A DNA stretch of 52,143 nt from Clostridia bacterium (GTDB lineage Bacteria > Bacillota > Peptococcia > DRI-13 > SV3-B141), in contig JAHDSB010000070.1 in assembly GCA_018433015.1 (NCBI GenBank), positions 1-52,143 on the forward strand. Direction: 5' to 3'. Below the pieces are notes generated by a model, which saw nothing but the letters and a program-made list of their open reading frames with translations, made no database searches and was not told where the DNA came from. The position numbers and the translations under genes are program-made. Positions 8,136 through 16,267 of this stretch are shown here, piece by piece; within the stretch, counting starts at the first letter, position 1, and every line of letters begins with the position of its first letter.

Positions 8136-8942
8136 ATGGCAGGTAGTTTTTTACTTATGTTTAGAGAAGGTCTTGAAGCAGCCCTAATAGTGGGAATCAT
8201 TCTAGGTTATTTAGCAAAAATAAATAAATCAAATTTAAATAGCTATATTTATGGTGGTGTTGTTAGCGCCTTGGTAGCCAGTGGAGTGACAGCCTATTTA
8301 TTTGAAAAATGGGCCGGGGGGTTTGCGGGAAAAAATGAAGAAATGTTTGAAGGTATTATCATGATAGTGGCTGTAATCTTGCTAACTACCATGATTCTTT
8401 GGATGAAAGAACAAAGTAAGACGGTTCAAGGTGATATCCAAAAGAAAATTGATAAAGTAATTAGCAGCAATAGAGCCTGGGGTTTAGCATTGCTAGCTTT
8501 TTTATCGGTTTATCGGGAAGGAGTAGAGGTTGTACTATTTTTTAAAGCCATTTCCACAGATAATAGTGCCTCAGATCTTTATTTAGGTTCCATCCTAGGG
8601 TTAGCAGCGGCGGTGATTTTGGCATATCTAATATTTAAAAGTACAATCAAATTAAATTTAAGTCAGTTCTTTAAGATAACTGGTGGAATAGTTATTTTTA
8701 TTGCTGCAGGCTTATTTGCCCATGGTATTCATGAATTACAGGAGGCCCGAGTGTTTCCTGTAGTAATAGAACATATTTATGATGTTAATGGCATACTGAA
8801 TGAAAAAGGTACTATTGGATCATTGTTAAAAGCTATGTTTGGCTATAATGGAAATCCTTCTCTATTAGAAGTAATAGGATATTGGATCTATTTAATAGTT
8901 GCTGTTCCCCAATTTTTCCAACTTAAACTTAATGCCAAGTAA
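8136..8942 (+). CDS. FTR1-family iron permease
   Basis: FTR1/EfeU-type permeases carry ferric iron across the membrane. The protein has 268 residues, about seven membrane segments and the two diagnostic REXXE motifs: REGLE (residues 10-14) in TM1 and REGVE (127-131) in TM4. The start follows AAGGAGGGG. No EfeO/EfeB partner or periplasmic iron protein is adjacent, so it is a stand-alone permease here. The next operon builds Fe-S clusters, a plausible consumer of iron, but a separate promoter divides them. Confidence 0.88.
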   Translation: MAGSFLLMFREGLEAALIVGIILGYLAKINKSNLNSYIYGGVVSALVASGVTAYLFEKWAGGFAGKNEEMFEGIIMIVAVILLTTMILWMKEQSKTVQGDIQKKIDKVISSNRAWGLALLAFLSVYREGVEVVLFFKAISTDNSASDLYLGSILGLAAAVILAYLIFKSTIKLNLSQFFKITGGIVIFIAAGLFAHGIHELQEARVFPVVIEHIYDVNGILNEKGTIGSLLKAMFGYNGNPSLLEVIGYWIYLIVAVPQFFQLKLNAK

Positions 8943-8995
8943 TTTAAGCAGAAATGGGACAGAGATGGTTTAACTTCCTTTACCTTTAGATGTTT

Positions 8996-9068
8996 ATCCG
9001 AGTATTTTCTTGACATATTAAATTGTAAAGGATATATTAACATCAAATCCGACTAAAATACTCGGGAT
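8996..9068 (+). promoter_or_regulatory. iscR promoter with flanking operator-like repeats
   Basis: TTGACA (9010-9015), a 17-bp spacer and TATATT (9033-9038) form a good sigma-A promoter. CCGAGTATTTT (8998-9008) directly before the -35 box is exactly inverted as AAAATACTCGG (9055-9065) downstream of the start site. The downstream copy is itself a near-palindrome (ATCCGAC-TAAAATA-CTCGGGAT), as expected for an Rrf2/IscR operator. This arrangement suggests autoregulation by the adjacent IscR. Confidence 0.75.
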
Positions 9069-9082
9069 AAAGAGGTGCTATT

Positions 9083-9496
9083 ATGAAAATATCGACAAAA
9101 GGACGGTACGGCGTGAGAGCCATGGGAGAACTTGCCCTTTATTATGGACAAGGACCTTTACCTTTAAAAGAAATAGCGGAAAAACAGGGGATTTCGGAAC
9201 ATTATCTGGAGCAATTAATGGGAGCCTTACGTAAAGCAGGTTTGGTAAAAAGTGTACGTGGTGCCCAAGGAGGATACATTTTAAACCGGTCCCCTAAAAA
9301 TATAACGGTGGGGGATGTTATTAGAGTTTTGGAAGGCCCTTTAACACCTGTGGATTGTGTTTCCAAGGATAATGCGGAAGCTTGTGAAAAGGCCGGGGCC
9401 TGTATGACCAGGAAAATATGGGAGAAAATGCGGGATAGTATGGCAGAGGTAGTAGATAACATCACCCTGCAAGACATGGTTGATGATATAACGTAA
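9083..9496 (+). CDS. iscR: Rrf2-family Fe-S regulator IscR
   Basis: This winged-helix repressor senses Fe-S cluster status. It opens with the Rrf2 signature KISTKGRYGVRAM, followed by the recognition helix ISEHYLEQLMGALRKAGL and the wing SVRGAQGGY. Three cysteines, Cys92, Cys101 and Cys107, can ligate a [2Fe-2S] cluster as in IscR proteins. The 137-residue length is normal. It heads the iscR-iscS-iscU operon, and inverted operator-like repeats flank its own promoter, so it probably represses the operon when clusters are plentiful. CymR, the cysteine-metabolism relative, is less likely because it lacks the cysteines. Confidence 0.92.
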   Translation: MKISTKGRYGVRAMGELALYYGQGPLPLKEIAEKQGISEHYLEQLMGALRKAGLVKSVRGAQGGYILNRSPKNITVGDVIRVLEGPLTPVDCVSKDNAEACEKAGACMTRKIWEKMRDSMAEVVDNITLQDMVDDIT

Positions 9497-9526
9497 ATTA
9501 ATGATAAATATAAGAGGAGATAAATT

Positions 9527-10705
9527 ATGAGAAAAGTTTATTTAGATCACAGCGCTACCACGCCGGTGAGGCGAGAAGTAGCAAAAATAGTTAGTGAATA
9601 CATGCTGGACAGATTTGGTAATCCTTCAAGTATACATTCATATGGCCAAGAGGCTAAAACAGCATTGGAAAAGGCACGGAGCCAAGTTGCAGATTTGATA
9701 AATGCTGATGCTGCAGAGATTATTTTCACTAGCGGTGGCACAGAAGCCGATAATTTGGCCATAATGGGTGTGGCTCAGGCTAATGCTACAAAAGGAAACC
9801 ATATCATAACTTCAGCTATTGAGCACCACGCAGTTTTAGATACTTGTAAAGAGCTTGAAAAAGAGGGTTTTGAGGTTACTTTTTTACCTGTGGATGAAGA
9901 CGGACTTGTCTCCTTGGAAGATGTAAAAAAGGCTATCAAGCAGGAAACCATCTTAATTACGATAATGCATGCTAATAATGAAGTAGGTACAATTGAACCT
10001 ATTGAAGAAATAGGAAAGCTGGCTAGAGAACATGGTATTATCTTTCATACCGATGCTGTACAATCTTTAGGGAAAGTGCCCATAGATGTAAAGGAAATGA
10101 ACATTGACTTGCTCACAGGATCGGGCCATAAAATCTACGGACCTAAGGGAACAGGGTTTTTATATGTAAGAAAGGGCATTAAACTAAAACCCCGGGCCTT
10201 TGGAGGGGAACAGGAAAGGAAAAGACGACCGGGAACAGAAAATTTACCGGGAATTGTAGGATTGGGATTAGCGGCTGAACTGGCCGGAAAGGAGATGGAA
10301 GAAGAAAGGGTTAATCAGGCTAGTTTAAGGGATAAATTAATTAAGGGGCTAAGGGAAAGCATTCCCCACGTACGTTTAAACGGACACCCCCATCAGCGAA
10401 TACCTTCTAATGTTAATGTAAGCTTCGCATATGTAGAAGGTGAGTCCTTACTACTATCCCTTGATGCTTGTGGAATTGCTGCTTCCAGCGGTTCAGCCTG
10501 TACATCCGGGACCCTTGATCCATCTCACGTGTTATTAGCTATGGGATTAACTCATGAAATGGCCCATGGATCAGTGAGGATGACATTAGGAAAAGATACA
10601 ACAGAGGAGGATATCCAGTATGTATTGGATAATTTCCCCGCAATTGTAGAGCGTTTAAGGATGATGTCACCTCTTTATTATCAGAGGCAGAAGGAGAGTG
10701 TTTAA
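9527..10705 (+). CDS. iscS: Cysteine desulfurase (IscS/NifS)
   Basis: This PLP enzyme takes sulfur from L-cysteine and passes it as a persulfide for Fe-S cluster assembly. It begins VYLDHSATTPVR. The PLP lysine is Lys202 in SGHKIYGPKG, and the mobile catalytic cysteine is Cys325 in SGSACTSG, the long-loop class I type that works with IscU. GGEQERKRRPGTEN is also conserved. The start has AGAGGAG upstream. The stop codon TAA is directly followed by the iscU ATG, which couples donor and scaffold. The 392-residue length is typical. Confidence 0.96.
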   Translation: MRKVYLDHSATTPVRREVAKIVSEYMLDRFGNPSSIHSYGQEAKTALEKARSQVADLINADAAEIIFTSGGTEADNLAIMGVAQANATKGNHIITSAIEHHAVLDTCKELEKEGFEVTFLPVDEDGLVSLEDVKKAIKQETILITIMHANNEVGTIEPIEEIGKLAREHGIIFHTDAVQSLGKVPIDVKEMNIDLLTGSGHKIYGPKGTGFLYVRKGIKLKPRAFGGEQERKRRPGTENLPGIVGLGLAAELAGKEMEEERVNQASLRDKLIKGLRESIPHVRLNGHPHQRIPSNVNVSFAYVEGESLLLSLDACGIAASSGSACTSGTLDPSHVLLAMGLTHEMAHGSVRMTLGKDTTEEDIQYVLDNFPAIVERLRMMSPLYYQRQKESV

Positions 10706-11071
10706 ATGTATTCAGAAAAGGTAATGGATCATTTTACAAATCCGCGGAATGTAGGAGAAGTTGAGCATGCTAATGGTCTTGGTGAAGTAGGTAATGTTGT
10801 ATGTGGAGATATTATGAGGATATCTTTATTGGTAGAAGATAATATTATAAAAGATGTCAAGTTTAGGACCTTTGGGTGTGCGGCAGCAATTGCTACAAGT
10901 AGTATGGTAACGGAAATGGTGAAAGGAAAAACTATACAAGAGGCTTTGGAGATTTCTAACAAGGCTGTAGCTGAAGCTCTGGATGGATTGCCCCCAGTTA
11001 AAATGCATTGTTCAAATTTGGCAGCCGATGCTCTTCACAAAGCCATTAAGGATTATTTAAAAACTGCTTAA
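10706..11071 (+). CDS. iscU: Fe-S cluster scaffold IscU/NifU N-terminal type
   Basis: The scaffold protein receives sulfur from IscS and builds [2Fe-2S] clusters. The three cluster cysteines are Cys33 (VVCGD, with the lability aspartate Asp35), Cys58 (FGCAAA) and Cys102 (MHCSNLA). The 121-residue length matches stand-alone IscU. Its ATG directly abuts the iscS stop, with a GAAGGAGAG ribosome binding site inside iscS. No hscA, hscB or ferredoxin follows; instead a terminator ends the operon. Confidence 0.96.
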   Translation: MYSEKVMDHFTNPRNVGEVEHANGLGEVGNVVCGDIMRISLLVEDNIIKDVKFRTFGCAAAIATSSMVTEMVKGKTIQEALEISNKAVAEALDGLPPVKMHCSNLAADALHKAIKDYLKTA

Positions 11072-11093
11072 GCAGTGTAAAAACTTAGCTATT

Positions 11094-11124
11094 AAACAAG
11101 CTCGGCTTTAGCCGAGCTTTGTTT
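11094..11124 (+). terminator. Terminator of the isc operon
   Basis: A perfect 13-bp stem (AAACAAGCTCGGC with GCCGAGCTTTGTTT) and a short loop, with T-rich right side. Confidence 0.9.
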
Positions 11125-11255
11125 GATAAAGGAAGACTTGGTCTATAGCTGGCTAGAGAAGAAGTATACTTGTACATAGTTGTGATCCAAATTCGCCTTT
11201 GATGAATTCTTTTAAGAAATTAACAGGATAATATAAGTGATCGGAGGAATTAGTT

Positions 11256-11951
11256 GTGGGCGAATTTATTCACCTGGCCATAAGAATAGTTTTGAGCCTA
11301 TGCTTTCTTTTTGTTGCTACTAAACTATTAACCAAAAGAAGTCTGTCCAGCTTAACGTATTTTGATTATGTGGCCGGGGCCACATTGGGTACTATAGCGG
11401 GGAATCTTGCTTTTAATATAAAGATTAAAACTAGTATTTTTATATTTGCTATTATTCTAACGACATTAATTATCATGGTAATTTCTCATCTCTCTCTAAA
11501 GTCGCCTGTATTGCGGAAAATACTAGCAGGGAAACCTACGATAGTAATTCAAAATGGAAAGATTTTAGAGCAAAACATGTCTAAGATGAACTATACTTTT
11601 GATTATTTAAATCAGCAGCTGAGGCGAGAGCAAGTTTTTGATATTAGTTTGGTGGAATTTGCTATTCTGGAGCCAAATGGAGAATTGAGTATAAAGTTAA
11701 AATCACAAAATAGGCCCCTAACTCCCCGGGATTTAGCTATCTCTACAGAGTATGAAGGATTGGCTACGGAAATAGTTTTGGATGGTAAAGTTATAGAAGA
11801 CAACATGTACAGAATTAATTTAAATAGAGAATGGCTAAATGAACAAATTAAGACTCGAGGAATAAATAATGTACAGGAGATTGCCTTCGCTGCCTTGGCT
11901 ACTGATGGAAAATTATATATTGATTTGTACCAGGATGAGCTGGTGCAATAA
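11256..11951 (+). CDS. DUF421/YetF-family membrane protein
   Basis: Three N-terminal membrane segments (about residues 5-90) are followed by a cytoplasmic YetF domain. Family marks include TKRSLSSLTYFDYVAGATLGTIAG and the LAGKPTIVIQNGKIL strand region. Two tandem YetF half-domains follow: NYTFDYLNQQLRREQVFDISLVEFAILEPNG and a second, shorter version near NREWLNEQIKTRGI. The GTG start is chosen because GGAGG precedes it at about eight bases. YetF proteins contribute to membrane and spore stability in Bacillus; the exact function here is unknown. Confidence 0.87.
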   Translation: MGEFIHLAIRIVLSLCFLFVATKLLTKRSLSSLTYFDYVAGATLGTIAGNLAFNIKIKTSIFIFAIILTTLIIMVISHLSLKSPVLRKILAGKPTIVIQNGKILEQNMSKMNYTFDYLNQQLRREQVFDISLVEFAILEPNGELSIKLKSQNRPLTPRDLAISTEYEGLATEIVLDGKVIEDNMYRINLNREWLNEQIKTRGINNVQEIAFAALATDGKLYIDLYQDELVQ

Positions 11952-12015
11952 TACATTATAAACGCAAAAAAGATAAAACACTGATAAATACTAGAATATG
12001 ATGGGGTGATTATAA

Positions 12016-12924
12016 ATGGGAAAAACCTTTAAACCCGGTTATTTGAAGCTTTTGGCTACGGGAGCATTAGAAAATAGGGTTCAGGAAGCTCGAAAACACC
12101 TCACAAATTGTAATCTTTGTCCCCATGAATGTAATATTAATAGAAAAGAAAAATTAGGCTTTTGTCGTGCTACAGATCAAGTGGTGCTGGCCGGTTTCGG
12201 GCCTCATTTTGGAGAAGAACAAGTTTTAGTAGGGTGCAATGGATCTGGGACCGTCTTTTTTGGCTATTGCAATATGAGGTGTGTATATTGCCAGAATTGT
12301 GAAATTAGTTTTGGAGGCGAGGGAGAACTAATAACTAATGAAGAATTAGCCAATATCATGGTGATGATGCAGGAGCGCTATCAATGTCATAACATAAATT
12401 TAGTCACCCCCACACATTTTGTACCTAATATTTTGGAAGCTGTATTATTAGCTGCCCAACAAGGGTTAACACTACCTCTGGTTTATAACTGTGGCGGCTA
12501 TGAAAGAAGAGAAACTTTAGCATTGTTAGAGGGTATAATAGATATTTACATGCCTGATTTTAAATATCATGTTTCTGAAATGGGCCAAAATTATTCTCAA
12601 GTGAAGGATTATTCACTAAAAGTAAAAGAAGCTTTGAAAACAATGGATAGTCAGGTAGGTGGTTTGAAAACAGATGCTAGTGGACTGGCTTACCGGGGAT
12701 TAATTATTAGGCACTTGATGTTGCCGGGGAGTCTTAAGAATACGTTAGAAGTCTTGAAATATATCAAGTTAGAGTTATCATCCGATTGTTTGGTAAACTT
12801 AATGGATCAGTATTACCCGGCCCATAAAGCTTTTAAGTATGAAAAACTGGCTAGGCCCTTGAGTTCTAAAGAATATAAAGCAGCCTATCAATATGCTCGA
12901 GAGTTGGGATTAAGATTGTCTTAG
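12016..12924 (+). CDS. PflX-type radical SAM protein
   Basis: This 302-residue protein resembles the uncharacterised PflX group, related to pyruvate formate-lyase activating enzymes. An N-terminal CNLCPHECNINR motif (possible extra cluster) precedes the radical SAM motif CNMRCVYCQNC, CxxxCxxC, which binds the [4Fe-4S] cluster that cleaves S-adenosylmethionine. VTPTHFVPNI and DIYMPDFKY are typical of this group. No glycyl-radical enzyme is nearby, so the substrate is unknown. fhs follows after 45 bp; a link through one-carbon or formate metabolism is possible but unproven. Confidence 0.85.
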   Translation: MGKTFKPGYLKLLATGALENRVQEARKHLTNCNLCPHECNINRKEKLGFCRATDQVVLAGFGPHFGEEQVLVGCNGSGTVFFGYCNMRCVYCQNCEISFGGEGELITNEELANIMVMMQERYQCHNINLVTPTHFVPNILEAVLLAAQQGLTLPLVYNCGGYERRETLALLEGIIDIYMPDFKYHVSEMGQNYSQVKDYSLKVKEALKTMDSQVGGLKTDASGLAYRGLIIRHLMLPGSLKNTLEVLKYIKLELSSDCLVNLMDQYYPAHKAFKYEKLARPLSSKEYKAAYQYARELGLRLS

Positions 12925-12926
12925 TA

Positions 12927-12935
12927 TGTTATAAT
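12927..12935 (+). promoter_or_regulatory. Extended -10 promoter candidate for fhs
   Basis: TGT directly before a perfect TATAAT (12930-12935), just after the end of the radical SAM gene. The -35 match is poor (TTGGGA at 20 bp). Confidence 0.45.
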
Positions 12936-12969
12936 TATTCAGTGATACTAAAGTAGAGAGGAGAATATT

Positions 12970-14643
12970 ATGAAAAGCGATATAGAAATAGCTCAAGAAG
13001 CGCCTATCAAGGATATTAAAGAAATTGCTTCAGTTATCGGTCTAACAGAAGATGAAATTTCTTACTTCGGACGTTATAAAGCAAAGGTTGACTATAAGGT
13101 TAAGAAGAGACTGGCAGAAAATAAAGATGGAAAACTTATTCTCGTAACGGCAATTAACCCCACACCGGCAGGGGAAGGAAAAACAACTACTACGGTAGGT
13201 TTAGGAGATGCCTTCCAACGAATGGGTAAAAAGACCATGTTGGCTTTACGCGAACCTTCTTTAGGTCCTGTTTTTGGTATCAAAGGAGGGGCTGCCGGAG
13301 GCGGTTATGCTCAAGTTATACCCATGGAAGATATAAATCTTCATTTTACAGGTGATATTCATGCCATCGGTGCAGCTAATAACTTACTTGCTGCTATGTT
13401 GGATAATCATATTTACCAGGGAAATTCTTTAAATATAGATCCCCGCAGGATTACTTGGCGTCGTGCTTTAGATATGAATGATCGTCAGTTAAGATCTATA
13501 GTTAATGGTTTAGGTGGAAAAGTGAACGGAGTACCACGAGAAGATGGCTTCGATATTACTGTGGCTTCGGAAATCATGGCTGTTTTCTGTTTGGCTCAGG
13601 ATCTGGAAGACCTCAAAGAACGGTTAGGAAAAATTGTTGTAGCTTATACTTATGAAGGTGAGCCTGTTACAGCAGGTGATTTGAAGGCTCAGGGTGCTCT
13701 GGCCGCTTTACTAAAAGAAGCTTTTAATCCCAATTTAGTACAGACCTTGGAAGGAACTCCTGCTTTTGTTCATGGAGGGCCCTTTGCAAATATTGCCCAC
13801 GGTTGCAACAGTCTAATAGCAACTAAAATGGCCTTAAAGCTTGCAGATTACGTTGTTACGGAGGCAGGTTTCGGTGCTGATTTAGGTGCGGAAAAATTCC
13901 TGGACATTAAATGTCGCTTGGGGAATTTAAAACCTGATGCAGTGGTACTGGTAGCCAGCATACGCGCTTTAAAACACCACGGTGGAGTTTCTAAGGACAG
14001 GCTGGGACAGGAAAATGTTAAGGCTTTAGATCAGGGTATGAGTAATTTAGAAAAACATATTGAAAATTTACGGGATGTATATCAACTTCCTGTAGTAGTT
14101 GCCATAAATCGCTTCCCTACAGATACTAAGGCGGAAGTAGATACGGTATTTGCTAATTGCAAAAAAATAGGGGTTCCTGTTTCTATCTCAGAAGTATTTG
14201 CTAAGGGTGGAGAAGGAGCTTTGGATTTAGCCGAAAAATTATTAGCAGAAATAGAGAAGGGTAACAATCACTTTCAACAGGTTTATTCCTTAGAAGAGAG
14301 TATTAAAGATAAAATTTCCGCCATAGCGCAAAAAATATATGGTGCTAAAGGTGTGGTATTTACAAAAGATGCTCTTAAAGATATAGCAGCCTTTGAAAAG
14401 CTAGGATATAAAAACTTGCCGGTTTGTATGGCCAAAACCCAATACTCTCTATCCGACGATGCTAAGCTCTTAGGAAGACCAGAGGGTTTTGAAATCACAG
14501 TACGACAAGTTAAACTATCTGCTGGGGCCGGCTTTATTGTTGCTTTAACAGGCAATATTATGACTATGCCCGGTTTGCCTAAGGTTCCTGCTGCTGAAAA
14601 TATTGATATTGACAGCCAAGGAACAATTAAAGGTTTATTCTAG
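12970..14643 (+). CDS. fhs: Formate-tetrahydrofolate ligase
   Basis: Fhs joins formate to tetrahydrofolate using ATP to make 10-formyl-THF, the entry step of the methyl branch of the Wood-Ljungdahl pathway and a source for purines. The P-loop is [11 protein letters not shown] at about residue 63. The long conserved blocks [35 protein letters not shown] and [19 protein letters not shown] are all present. The length (557) is standard. The ATG follows AGAGAGGAG. It is followed by a THF riboswitch and folT, so the neighbourhood makes and imports the same cofactor. Confidence 0.97.
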   Translation: MKSDIEIAQEAPIKDIKEIASVIGLTEDEISYFGRYKAKVDYKVKKRLAENKDGKLILVTAINPTPAGEGKTTTTVGLGDAFQRMGKKTMLALREPSLGPVFGIKGGAAGGGYAQVIPMEDINLHFTGDIHAIGAANNLLAAMLDNHIYQGNSLNIDPRRITWRRALDMNDRQLRSIVNGLGGKVNGVPREDGFDITVASEIMAVFCLAQDLEDLKERLGKIVVAYTYEGEPVTAGDLKAQGALAALLKEAFNPNLVQTLEGTPAFVHGGPFANIAHGCNSLIATKMALKLADYVVTEAGFGADLGAEKFLDIKCRLGNLKPDAVVLVASIRALKHHGGVSKDRLGQENVKALDQGMSNLEKHIENLRDVYQLPVVVAINRFPTDTKAEVDTVFANCKKIGVPVSISEVFAKGGEGALDLAEKLLAEIEKGNNHFQQVYSLEESIKDKISAIAQKIYGAKGVVFTKDALKDIAAFEKLGYKNLPVCMAKTQYSLSDDAKLLGRPEGFEITVRQVKLSAGAGFIVALTGNIMTMPGLPKVPAAENIDIDSQGTIKGLF

Positions 14644-14673
14644 TAAACAGTATACTTTGAACTTAATTTGAGA

Positions 14674-14779
14674 TATAATGCTTTTAACAAAGACAGAGTA
14701 GACAGTTCATTTTGTTTTTAGGGATGGGACGTTGCCCTGAGAACTTCTTCAGTAGGTGGACTGTTGCGTTCGCTGTCAC
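14674..14779 (+). promoter_or_regulatory. Tetrahydrofolate riboswitch, with -10 promoter box
   Basis: A perfect TATAAT (14674-14679) precedes an element with the THF-I layout: GACAG (14692-14696) pairs with CTGTC (14773-14777) as P1; GAGTAGACAGT and GGTGGACTGTTGCGTTC are the conserved inner strands; GGGATGGGACGTTGCCC forms the internal arm. The order and spacing match the THF class I recall from Clostridia. It lies upstream of folT, a known target. The -35 box is weak. Confidence 0.85.
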
Positions 14780-14820
14780 ATCAAATGAAAGCCTTTTTTC
14801 CGTTGATGTGACAAATTTTA
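14774..14820 (+). terminator. Hairpin overlapping the THF aptamer, likely expression platform
   Basis: TGTCACATCAA (14774-14784) pairs perfectly with TTGATGTGACA (14803-14813), followed by AATTTTA. The left arm includes the 3' strand of aptamer stem P1, so the two structures compete. The T tract is weak; control may be partly at the following ribosome binding site (GGGAAAGGGG). Confidence 0.65.
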
Positions 14821-14839
14821 GGGAAAGGGGCTTTGTTTT

Positions 14840-15409
14840 ATGAGAAGATTTACAACAAGACAGATGGTGTATATGGCCTTATTAATAACCCTTAACATCA
14901 TCTTAACAAGAATGGCCAGTATTCACATTGTATTTGGAGGAGTAGAAGGTGTAAGAGTAGGTTTTGGCGGCTTACCCGTTATTTTAGCAGGTGTTATGTT
15001 AGGGCCTATAGCCGGTGGATTAGTGGGTGCTTTAGGCGATATATTGGGATATTTTGTAAACCCCATAGGAGCATTTATGCCTCATTTTGCTTTAACAGCG
15101 GCTTTACGGGGGATTATACCCGGCTTATTATTATTTAACAGTAAAAGGGTAGCAAGTTTTTGGTACACCCTGTTAGCTGTTGCAGTAGGACAAATAATTT
15201 CCTCCCTTATACTGGTGCCATATTTCTTAAAGCTTTTATTTGGCATTCCCATTATAGCTACATTACCTGGGCGCTTGATCAGTCAAGGGTTGACTATTCC
15301 TTTTTATGCAGCAGTAACTGTTATGTTGATGAAAAGAATTTATGCAGAGGAACAATCCTTGTTTTACAATAACCAGTATTCCTTAATTCAGAAATGTTCC
15401 GAGAAATGA
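14840..15409 (+). CDS. folT: ECF transporter S component for folate
   Basis: FolT is the membrane substrate-binding subunit of an energy-coupling factor transporter; it shares the EcfA/EcfT module encoded elsewhere. The 189-residue protein begins with the basic TTRQMVYMALLITLNIILTR segment. It then has the conserved small-residue helix FGGLPVILAGVMLGPIAGGLVGALGD and a YFVNPIGAFMPHFALTAALRG loop typical of the folate-specific group. The THF riboswitch in its leader strongly supports folate as substrate. A perfect palindromic terminator closes this single-gene unit. Confidence 0.9.
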   Translation: MRRFTTRQMVYMALLITLNIILTRMASIHIVFGGVEGVRVGFGGLPVILAGVMLGPIAGGLVGALGDILGYFVNPIGAFMPHFALTAALRGIIPGLLLFNSKRVASFWYTLLAVAVGQIISSLILVPYFLKLLFGIPIIATLPGRLISQGLTIPFYAAVTVMLMKRIYAEEQSLFYNNQYSLIQKCSEK

Positions 15410-15425
15410 TGGGATTAGTAAAAAG

Positions 15426-15455
15426 ACAAGCTCCTTTTTATAAAAAGGAGCTTGT
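15426..15455 (+). terminator. Palindromic terminator after folT
   Basis: A 30-bp perfect palindrome (ACAAGCTCCTTTTTA and its complement). It lacks a following T run, so it may work on either strand or simply stabilise the 3' end. Confidence 0.6.
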
Positions 15456-15496
15456 TAATGATTATCTAGGGAAAGAATAGTAGTAGGTGATCTATT

Positions 15497-16219
15497 GTGG
15501 AAAGGTTACAGAAATTTATGGCCCGTGCCGGAGTGACTTCTCGTCGGCGGGCAGAAGAGATGATTCGGGAAGGGCGAGTCAAGGTAAATGATGAAATAAT
15601 TCAGGAAATGGGTTGTAAAGTAGATCCTGATACAGATGTTGTTATGGTGGATAATCGTCCAATTAGTTTGAATAAAGAAAAGGTATATATCCTCTTAAAC
15701 AAACCGTCCAAAGTAGTAACAACCCTTCATGATCCTCAGAAGCGTGTTAAAGTTACTGATTTTCTAAAAGATGTAACTACCAGGGTATATCCTGTAGGAA
15801 GATTGGATTATCTTACTGAAGGGCTGCTACTCTTGACTAATGATGGAGAATTGGCCTTCCGATTAACTCATCCTAAATTTAAAGTACCTAAAACTTATCT
15901 GGCTAAAGTAAAGAATCATATTACAGAAGAAGCACTAAACCGCTTAAGAAAAGGGGTTATGTTAGAAGACGGTAAAACCATGCCTGCTTTTGTAAAAAAG
16001 AGGAAGTTGGCCCAAGGCTTTACCCTGTTAGAATTGACCATCCGTGAGGGGAGAAATAGGCAGGTAAGACGAATGTGTGAAGCCGTAGGATATCCGGTAG
16101 TTGCTTTAAAACGTATCAGCTTTGGTCCTTTGAGCCTAGGTGATATGGAGTCGGGGCAATATCGTTTCTTGACTGAAAAAGAAATTAAGTCCTTAAAAAA
16201 AGCTTGTCAATTTCACTGA
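15497..16219 (+). CDS. rluB: 23S rRNA pseudouridine synthase, RluB type
   Basis: RluB-type enzymes isomerise a uridine of 23S rRNA near the peptidyl-transferase centre. An N-terminal S4 domain (ERLQKFMARAGVTSRRRAEEMI) is followed by the catalytic domain with VYPVGRLDYLTEGLLLLTNDG, where Asp of GRLDY is the nucleophile. The ending block ELTIREGRNRQVRRMCEAVGYPV is typical of the RsuA/RluB/E/F family. The GTG start has AGTAGGTGAT upstream. RluB is preferred over RsuA because of the full loop and the gene's 240-residue length, but the target base is not visible in the sequence. Confidence 0.9.
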   Translation: MERLQKFMARAGVTSRRRAEEMIREGRVKVNDEIIQEMGCKVDPDTDVVMVDNRPISLNKEKVYILLNKPSKVVTTLHDPQKRVKVTDFLKDVTTRVYPVGRLDYLTEGLLLLTNDGELAFRLTHPKFKVPKTYLAKVKNHITEEALNRLRKGVMLEDGKTMPAFVKKRKLAQGFTLLELTIREGRNRQVRRMCEAVGYPVVALKRISFGPLSLGDMESGQYRFLTEKEIKSLKKACQFH

Positions 16220-16238
16220 GATTGACGAGCTTTTTCTT
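16196..16238 (+). terminator. Terminator after rluB
   Basis: AAAAGCTTGTCAAT pairs with ATTGACGAGCTTTTT (one G-U). The stem begins inside the last codons of rluB and ends in a T run. Confidence 0.85.
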
Positions 16239-16267
16239 TAATAAGCTTATATGTTTATTTTAGAACC

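Noticed and set aside
7913-8200. Minus-strand 95-residue ORF
   Set aside because: Overlaps FTR1 and its leader, with no ribosome binding site.
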